A stretch of DNA of 64,000 nucleotides from Gammaproteobacteria bacterium (GTDB lineage Bacteria; Pseudomonadota; Gammaproteobacteria; Ga0077536): the NCBI GenBank assembly GCA_020849475.1, contig JADLGE010000022.1, positions 1 to 64,000 of the forward strand, written 5' to 3'. The notes under the pieces were generated by a model that ran no database searches, had not been told where the DNA came from, and saw only the letters and a list, made by a program, of their open reading frames with translations. The position numbers and the translations under genes were made by a program. This document shows positions 59,685 to 64,000 of this stretch, piece after piece (position 1 is the stretch's first letter; the number at the start of each line of letters is the position of its first letter).

Positions 59685-61256
59685 CTAATTCACCGCCCGG
59701 TCCGCATCCGCCCAATACTTCTGGCGGATGACTTTCTTGTCGGTCTTGCCGACCGCGGTCTTGGGAATGGCGTCCCACAGTTCAATCGACTTCGGCGCTT
59801 TCATGGCGCCGAGCTTGGCGCGACAGCGTTCCATGATCTCATCGACGCTCACGCTGTGGCCGGGCTTCAGCACCACCACCGCCTTGATTGATTCACCCCA
59901 TTTGTCATCGGGCACGCCGATCACCGCGCATTCCAGCACTTCCGGCATGGCAAGGATCGGCGCTTCGACTTCGGTGGCGAACACGTTGAAGCCACCGGTG
60001 ATGATCATGTCTTTCTTGCGATCGACGATGTAGAGATAGTTGTCCTTGTCGAGATAGCCGACGTCGCCGGTGTGGTGCCAGCCGAACTTGCGCGCTTCGA
60101 CGGTCTCTTCCGGCTTTTCGAAATAGCCCGGCGTGACCAGCGGTCCGCGACAGCAGATCTCGCCACGCTCACCAACAGGCACCTGCTTGCCGTCGTCATC
60201 GAGGATCGCGACCAGCGTGCTCGACGTCACCTTGCCGCAGCTCTTCAGGCGTTCAGGATGATCACCTTGCGCGGCCGCCGCCACCACTTCCGGTGACAAC
60301 ATCGAGACCAGCATCGGCGCTTCGGCCTGGCCATAGCACTGGCAGATCACCGGGCCGAATACTTCCACGCCGCGGCGGAACTTGTCGGGCGAGACCGGCG
60401 CCGCCGCGATCAAAATCTGGCGCAGACTGGAACAGTCGTAGTCTTTGACTTTCGGATGTTCGAGCAGCGCGTAGTAAGCGGTCGGCGGCAGGAAGATATG
60501 GGTGACGCGGTGGCTCTGGATGGCTTCCAGCACCGCGGTCGCATCGAAGCCCGGCAACACCACGGTGGTGCCGCCCACCGCCGCGAAGATCACGATGATG
60601 GCGCCGGCCGCGTGGGTGATGGGCGCGACCGCGAGATGCACGATGTCATTCTCACGGCCGGCCACGTAATGCTTGAGGCCGAGCTCGATCATGGTCACGA
60701 CCGAGGCATTGCTCATTTCCACGCCCTTGGACGGGCCGGTGGTGCCGCCGGTCGGCCAGCGCGAGAACGGCCCATTGGGCGCGCCGAAAGGATCGGACCA
60801 ATCGGGAATCTCGACGCCGGCGCCGGCCGCGCAGAAGGCTTCAAGCGTCGGCGCGCCACAGGCGTCGCTGTCGAGGCAATAGGCGCCCTTCAGCTCCGGC
60901 ATCATGGCCATCGCCTCTTTGGCGAGATCTGCCACGCTCGAATGGAAGAACAGCCAGCGCGTGCGCGTATAGGCCATGTAGGCGCCGTTGGCGCTCGCCG
61001 AGTTGCGCACGTTGACCGGCACCCAGGCGCCGCCGGCGCGCATCGAGGCGAACACGCACAGCATGGCCGTCGGATCGTTCGGTGAATAAACCGCGATGGA
61101 ATCGCCGAGCGCGAAGCCGGCGGCGAACAGGCCGCGCGCGATGTCGTCGATGAAGCGACGGGCGTGGTCGAAGGAATAACTCTGACCGTTGCCGACGAGA
61201 AAGGCGCGCGCGGGATCGATCGAGGCGCCGCGTTCGAAATAGTCTATGGGTCGCAT
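59685..61256 (-). CDS. AMP-forming acyl-CoA synthetase
   Basis: 523 residues of the ANL superfamily. ATP loop PTGGTTGPSKGVEMSN (about 167-182), A4 QCYGQAEAPMLVSML, the A8 hinge VDRKKDMIITGGFNVFATEV (about 411-430), and the catalytic lysine region KTAVGKTDKKVIRQKYW near the C-terminus (about 501-517). It activates a medium/long-chain or aromatic carboxylic acid to its CoA ester. It stands alone after the RTX gene; ATG 61256 fits the family N-terminus (MRPIDYFERGASIDPARAFL). Confidence 0.87.
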   Translation of the reverse strand: MRPIDYFERGASIDPARAFLVGNGQSYSFDHARRFIDDIARGLFAAGFALGDSIAVYSPNDPTAMLCVFASMRAGGAWVPVNVRNSASANGAYMAYTRTRWLFFHSSVADLAKEAMAMMPELKGAYCLDSDACGAPTLEAFCAAGAGVEIPDWSDPFGAPNGPFSRWPTGGTTGPSKGVEMSNASVVTMIELGLKHYVAGRENDIVHLAVAPITHAAGAIIVIFAAVGGTTVVLPGFDATAVLEAIQSHRVTHIFLPPTAYYALLEHPKVKDYDCSSLRQILIAAAPVSPDKFRRGVEVFGPVICQCYGQAEAPMLVSMLSPEVVAAAAQGDHPERLKSCGKVTSSTLVAILDDDGKQVPVGERGEICCRGPLVTPGYFEKPEETVEARKFGWHHTGDVGYLDKDNYLYIVDRKKDMIITGGFNVFATEVEAPILAMPEVLECAVIGVPDDKWGESIKAVVVLKPGHSVSVDEIMERCRAKLGAMKAPKSIELWDAIPKTAVGKTDKKVIRQKYWADADRAVN

Positions 61257-61348
61257 GCCAGGCTCTGCTGAATGTCCGTACCAAGTGTGCGGCCATGATG
61301 CCTAGTCAGGCTCGCGCTTTCAATCGCACATCACGCGCACTCGTTACC

Positions 61349-62353
61349 TCAGTCGCGCAGATCGAGCGCCGCGACGCGGCGTGGCGTGGCCGCGCACAGG
61401 CCGCTCAGCAACAGGCTCAAGGCTATCCACAGCACTTCGCGCGCGCGTCTGACCAGGGCCGTCGCGACACCCATCGATTGCGCGCCCAGCAACCAGTCGA
61501 CCATCACCAGGATGGCCGCTTCCTGCGCGCCCAGCGAGGCCGGAATGAAAAAGCTCGCGGCGCGCACGCTCTGCACGAAGGCTTCCATGATCCACACGTC
61601 GGCAAAGCTCAAATGTGCACCGAGCGCAGTCAGCACCAGCCACGCTTCGAGCGCGCCCAGCACCCATGCCAGCCACGCGGCGGCGATGGACACCAGCAGG
61701 CCACGTCGATGGGCGCGGTAGTAGTCCATGAGTTTGTGATCGATGTCTTCGACGGCGGCGATGGCGCGCACCAGGCGCGCGCCCCAACGGGTGTTGCCGG
61801 CGGCGCGCGCCAGACGCGTCGAGAGTTTGAAATACTGCGCGAGGAAGATGGCGGCGGCGCCCACCACCACCGCCAGCAAAGTGGCCGCCGCGAGGCCCTG
61901 CTGATGGCTGCTCAAGCCGGGCCTTTGCCACACCAGTGCCACGCCGATGGCGACGAAGGCAATCAGCGCGAACATGGTGCTGGTGCGCGCGATGACGATG
62001 CCGGCGCCGGTGTCGCGCCATGGCACGCCGTAGCGCCGTTTCATGAGCCAGGCCTTGACCGGTTCACCGCCGAGCGCGGCGGTCGGCGTGACGTTGTTGT
62101 AGGCATCGCCAATCATGCGCACCAGCCACAGCCGTGCGAACCAGCGCGGCGTGCGCGGCACCTGCGGCAAGGCCGCCTGCCAGTTGATGACGTCGGCGGC
62201 GAAATACAGCAGCCACAGCGCGCAGATCTGCGCGAACGTGCGCCAGCCCACCGCCTCGATATGCGCCCGCAGTTGCCCGACATCGGTGTGCCACAGCACC
62301 GCTACCAGCAGGCCGAGGCCGAGCACGGGAAACAGCAAATGGGTGATGCGCAC
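61349..62353 (-). CDS. Flippase-like membrane protein (LPG synthase transmembrane/UPF0104 family)
   Basis: 334 residues, about 8 membrane helices. Conserved UPF0104 blocks are NNVTPTAALGGEPVKAWLMK (about 86-105), which carries the GGE(P) motif, and FFIPASLGAQEAAILVMVDW (about 267-286), the SLGxxE motif. Relatives include the membrane half of MprF, HpnL (hopanoid transport) and GtrA-independent lipid flippases, so lipid movement across the inner membrane is likely. There is no lysyl-transfer domain. No hopanoid or glycan gene is next to it. Confidence 0.78.
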   Translation of the reverse strand: MRITHLLFPVLGLGLLVAVLWHTDVGQLRAHIEAVGWRTFAQICALWLLYFAADVINWQAALPQVPRTPRWFARLWLVRMIGDAYNNVTPTAALGGEPVKAWLMKRRYGVPWRDTGAGIVIARTSTMFALIAFVAIGVALVWQRPGLSSHQQGLAAATLLAVVVGAAAIFLAQYFKLSTRLARAAGNTRWGARLVRAIAAVEDIDHKLMDYYRAHRRGLLVSIAAAWLAWVLGALEAWLVLTALGAHLSFADVWIMEAFVQSVRAASFFIPASLGAQEAAILVMVDWLLGAQSMGVATALVRRAREVLWIALSLLLSGLCAATPRRVAALDLRD

Positions 62354-62503
62354 GGGGCGGGGTCCGCTGGGATGTTCGACAGAGCGCGCAGCTTAGCCGA
62401 AATGCACGGGCCGCCCCACGGGCTTGCGACGACACCCTAACGGGGCCTGTCGCGCCGCCGCCTGTTCCGCTAGGCTCGGCGCACATCAAGACGGAGACAG
62501 GCA

Positions 62504-62896
62504 ATGAGCATCGAAGACAACAAAGCCCTCGTGACCCGCTTCTGGCAAACATTCTCGGCCGGTCAATACGACGAGGCAGTGGCCATGCTGGCCGACGACG
62601 CCACCTGGTGGGTGGCCGGCGCCACCGCGCTGTCGCGCACCTACAGCAAGGCCGAGTTCGCCGAACTGTTGTCGCAGGTCACGCCGATGGCGCCGAAAGG
62701 ACTCAGTGTCACGCCCTCCGCGCTGTGCGCGGAAGGCGATCGCGTGTCGGTGGAAGCGGTGTCTTACGGTGAATTCAACAACGGCCGCGTATACAAGAAC
62801 GAATACCACTTCATGATGGTCATCCGTGACGGCAAGTTCGTGTCGGTGCGCGAATACCTCGACACCGAGCACGTTACCGCGACGTTCGCGCCCTGA
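62504..62896 (+). CDS. NTF2-like (SnoaL-type) protein
   Basis: 130 residues, cone-shaped alpha+beta fold: NKALVTRFWQTFSAGQYDEA (about 6-25), MLADDATWWVAGATALSRTY, and the C-terminal strands VYKNEYHFMMVIRDGKFVSV and REYLDTEHVTATFAP. The final REYLDTEH matches the usual end of SnoaL-like proteins. The fold binds small hydrophobic ligands and may be an isomerase, cyclase or only a binder. It lies between a divergent flippase-like gene and a convergent gene of unknown function. ATG 62504 follows GGAGACAGGC. Confidence 0.72.
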   Translation: MSIEDNKALVTRFWQTFSAGQYDEAVAMLADDATWWVAGATALSRTYSKAEFAELLSQVTPMAPKGLSVTPSALCAEGDRVSVEAVSYGEFNNGRVYKNEYHFMMVIRDGKFVSVREYLDTEHVTATFAP

Positions 62897-62908
62897 GCGC
62901 CGCGCCCT

Positions 62909-63649
62909 TCAGTTGATTATCAACAGCGGCGGCGCGCACATCTCGTCGAGTTCGGCGCTGCTGTGCGCGAGCTGCGGCACCAGTGCTGCGGCCAGCAGCA
63001 CCAGCTGCGGGTCGCGGCGCGCGAGCAGCGCCGGCACGTCGGTGATGGCGATGCCCGCGCCGCCCGACGCGCCACCCACGCTGTGAATTTCCAGCGGCGC
63101 CCCAACGGCCGCCGCCAGACGCCGCGCCACGGCCTGGCAATGCACGGCGCTGTCACTGTCATCCACCACCGCCAACAGAGGCGCGCCGCCGCGCTGGGGC
63201 GCCGCCCGGAGTGTGCCCGGCACGAACAGCGCATCGGCGCCTTCCAGCATCGCGCGCAGCGCCGCCGCCTTGCGCGCGCGCAGCACTTCGAAGCGACACT
63301 GGCGACCGAGAGCACGGGTGAGTTCGGCGATGCCGGCCGCCGCGGCCGCCGACTCCTGTTGAAAGTGCGCTTCGAGGCGCGCGCGGTCGATGGGTCGCAT
63401 GGCATTGGTCAGGCCACACAGCTCATGGGTGAAAGGCAAGGCCACTGCGTTCAAGAGATCGGCGTCTTCGATGAACACCGCACGCAGTTCGGCCGGCTCG
63501 TGATTGCCCAAGGCGCGCACCACCAGGCTCAGCAAGGGCGACGGCAGTTCGCGACGCGTGAGCCAGATGGCGAAGCGTCGCACGCGCGTGTCGGTGCGAC
63601 GATCAATGAGCGGCGGATGCTGGCCGTCGATGCCGTGTTCGCTGTTCAT
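62909..63649 (-). CDS. Conserved protein of unknown function coupled to a Lon-family protease gene
   Basis: 246 residues, no signal peptide. It starts at ATG 63649, overlapping the stop of the protease gene by ATGA. A first half ([20 protein letters not shown] ... [20 protein letters not shown]) is followed by a helical stretch and a second half with a possible Rossmann-like or USP-like pattern ([20 protein letters not shown], about 160-179, and [16 protein letters not shown], about 216-231). I recognise no family with certainty. The coupling suggests a substrate, adaptor or inhibitor of the protease. Confidence 0.55.
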   Translation of the reverse strand: MNSEHGIDGQHPPLIDRRTDTRVRRFAIWLTRRELPSPLLSLVVRALGNHEPAELRAVFIEDADLLNAVALPFTHELCGLTNAMRPIDRARLEAHFQQESAAAAAGIAELTRALGRQCRFEVLRARKAAALRAMLEGADALFVPGTLRAAPQRGGAPLLAVVDDSDSAVHCQAVARRLAAAVGAPLEIHSVGGASGGAGIAITDVPALLARRDPQLVLLAAALVPQLAHSSAELDEMCAPPLLIIN

Positions 63650-64000
63650 GTCAGTGCCTCGCTGCCAGCGCCACTCTGTGCAAACTGGCGCTTGGCCTGC
63701 GCAAACGTCGCGAGCTGATCGACCACGCGGCGATTGAGCGAACCGTCGGGAAAGCTGCCGTCGGCATCGGGACTGCCGGCCTCCATGCCGGTCAGGAGCG
63801 CGATGCCTTCATCGATGGTATTGACTGCGTAGATGTGAAAGCGGCCGGCCGCGACTGCCTCAACGACGCGCGGCCGCAGCATGAGGTGCTTGACGTTGGC
63901 GGCCGGGATCAACACGCCCTGGGTGCCGGTCAGACCGCGCGCCGCGCATACATCGAAGAAGCCTTCAATCTTGTAGTTGACGCCGCCGATGGCCTGCACG
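63646..64000 (-). CDS. C-terminal part of a Lon-family ATP-dependent protease (runs off the window)
   Basis: Only the last 117 codons are in the window. They read [40 protein letters not shown] and [20 protein letters not shown], the end of the S16 Lon proteolytic domain. The Lys of the Ser-Lys dyad is expected in [10 protein letters not shown]; the Ser would be further upstream, outside the window. The sequence is closer to the LonB-like/uncharacterised Lon proteins of proteobacteria than to the housekeeping Lon (SGLPLAVVP type). Its ATGA overlap with the following gene makes a two-gene operon. Confidence 0.82.
   Translation of the reverse strand, partial: VQAIGGVNYKIEGFFDVCAARGLTGTQGVLIPAANVKHLMLRPRVVEAVAAGRFHIYAVNTIDEGIALLTGMEAGSPDADGSFPDGSLNRRVVDQLATFAQAKRQFAQSGAGSEALT

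Noticed and set aside
1-64000. tRNA, rRNA, insertion sequences, prophage or integron elements
   Set aside because: I read the intergenic stretches on both strands and saw no cloverleaf, transposase frame, attachment site or terminal inverted repeats; the only repeats are the REP-like palindromes.

Overview
The window is 64 kb of dense, GC-rich bacterial chromosome. The gene content (RsgA, RhlB with its Gly/Arg-rich tail, an EmrAB/NodT efflux operon under a MarR repressor, a two-partner-secretion porin, a PEP-CTERM protein, Pseudomonas-like REP palindromes) points to a free-living proteobacterium, most likely a high-GC gammaproteobacterium with a broad appetite for organic acids, ketones and aromatic compounds. 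I cannot name the genus. No rRNA, tRNA, CRISPR array, prophage or insertion sequence is visible. Nearly all DNA is coding, and many operon genes overlap by 4 bases (ATGA/GTGA), a strong sign of translational coupling.

Layout. 1-6.1 kb: end of a small conserved gene, rsgA, an Nramp-like transporter, then on the minus strand a lanthanide-type PQQ alcohol dehydrogenase with a MxaJ/XoxJ-like binding protein, and a crotonase. 6.3-8.7 kb: a three-gene overlapping operon of an Lgt-like membrane protein, a Tes/MJ0619-like radical SAM enzyme and a small membrane protein. 8.7-17.2 kb: a six-gene minus-strand operon in which every gene overlaps the next, with the gene order of acetophenone carboxylase (HyuA-like, zinc-ribbon gamma, HyuA-like, HyuB-like, fifth subunit, acyl-CoA ligase), divergent from a GAF/PucR-type regulator (17.4-19.2 kb). 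19.2-25.8 kb: envelope genes (PEP-CTERM protein, AraC/GyrI regulator, acidic repeat protein, TpsB/FhaC-like porin, and an ECF sigma / zinc anti-sigma / exported-protein set). 26-32.9 kb: catabolic enzymes (crotonase, dihaem cytochrome c peroxidase behind a Fur-like repeat, SDR, 3-hydroxyisobutyrate-dehydrogenase-like protein, Nudix hydrolase, D-aminoacylase-like amidohydrolase). 33-36.3 kb: a large orphan hybrid histidine kinase. 36.4-39.8 kb: NTF2-like protein, two overlapping acyl-CoA dehydrogenases and a DUF3237 protein. 39.9-43.3 kb: a three-gene overlapping operon of a C39-like peptidase, a RLAN/RimK ATP-grasp ligase and a GCS2-type ligase, a predicted but uncharacterised peptide/amide-forming system. 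43.5-47.3 kb: luciferase-like monooxygenase, acetoacetate-decarboxylase-like protein and a ThDP-dependent 2-keto acid decarboxylase. 47.3-52.2 kb: the MarR-NodT-EmrA-EmrB efflux operon. 52.6-59.6 kb: rhlB and a 1701-residue RTX / twin beta-propeller protein. 59.7-64 kb: acyl-CoA synthetase, a flippase-like membrane protein, an NTF2-like protein and the end of a Lon-family protease operon.

The most interesting items are (a) the RLAN ATP-grasp / GCS2 / C39 triad, (b) the Lgt-like / Tes-like radical SAM operon, which looks like an unassigned lipid- or lipoprotein-modifying pathway, (c) the acetophenone-carboxylase-like operon, (d) the giant protein built from two duplicated RTX + beta-module + seven-blade-propeller units, and (e) two families of intergenic palindromes that recur at six gene ends, in places nested inside one another.
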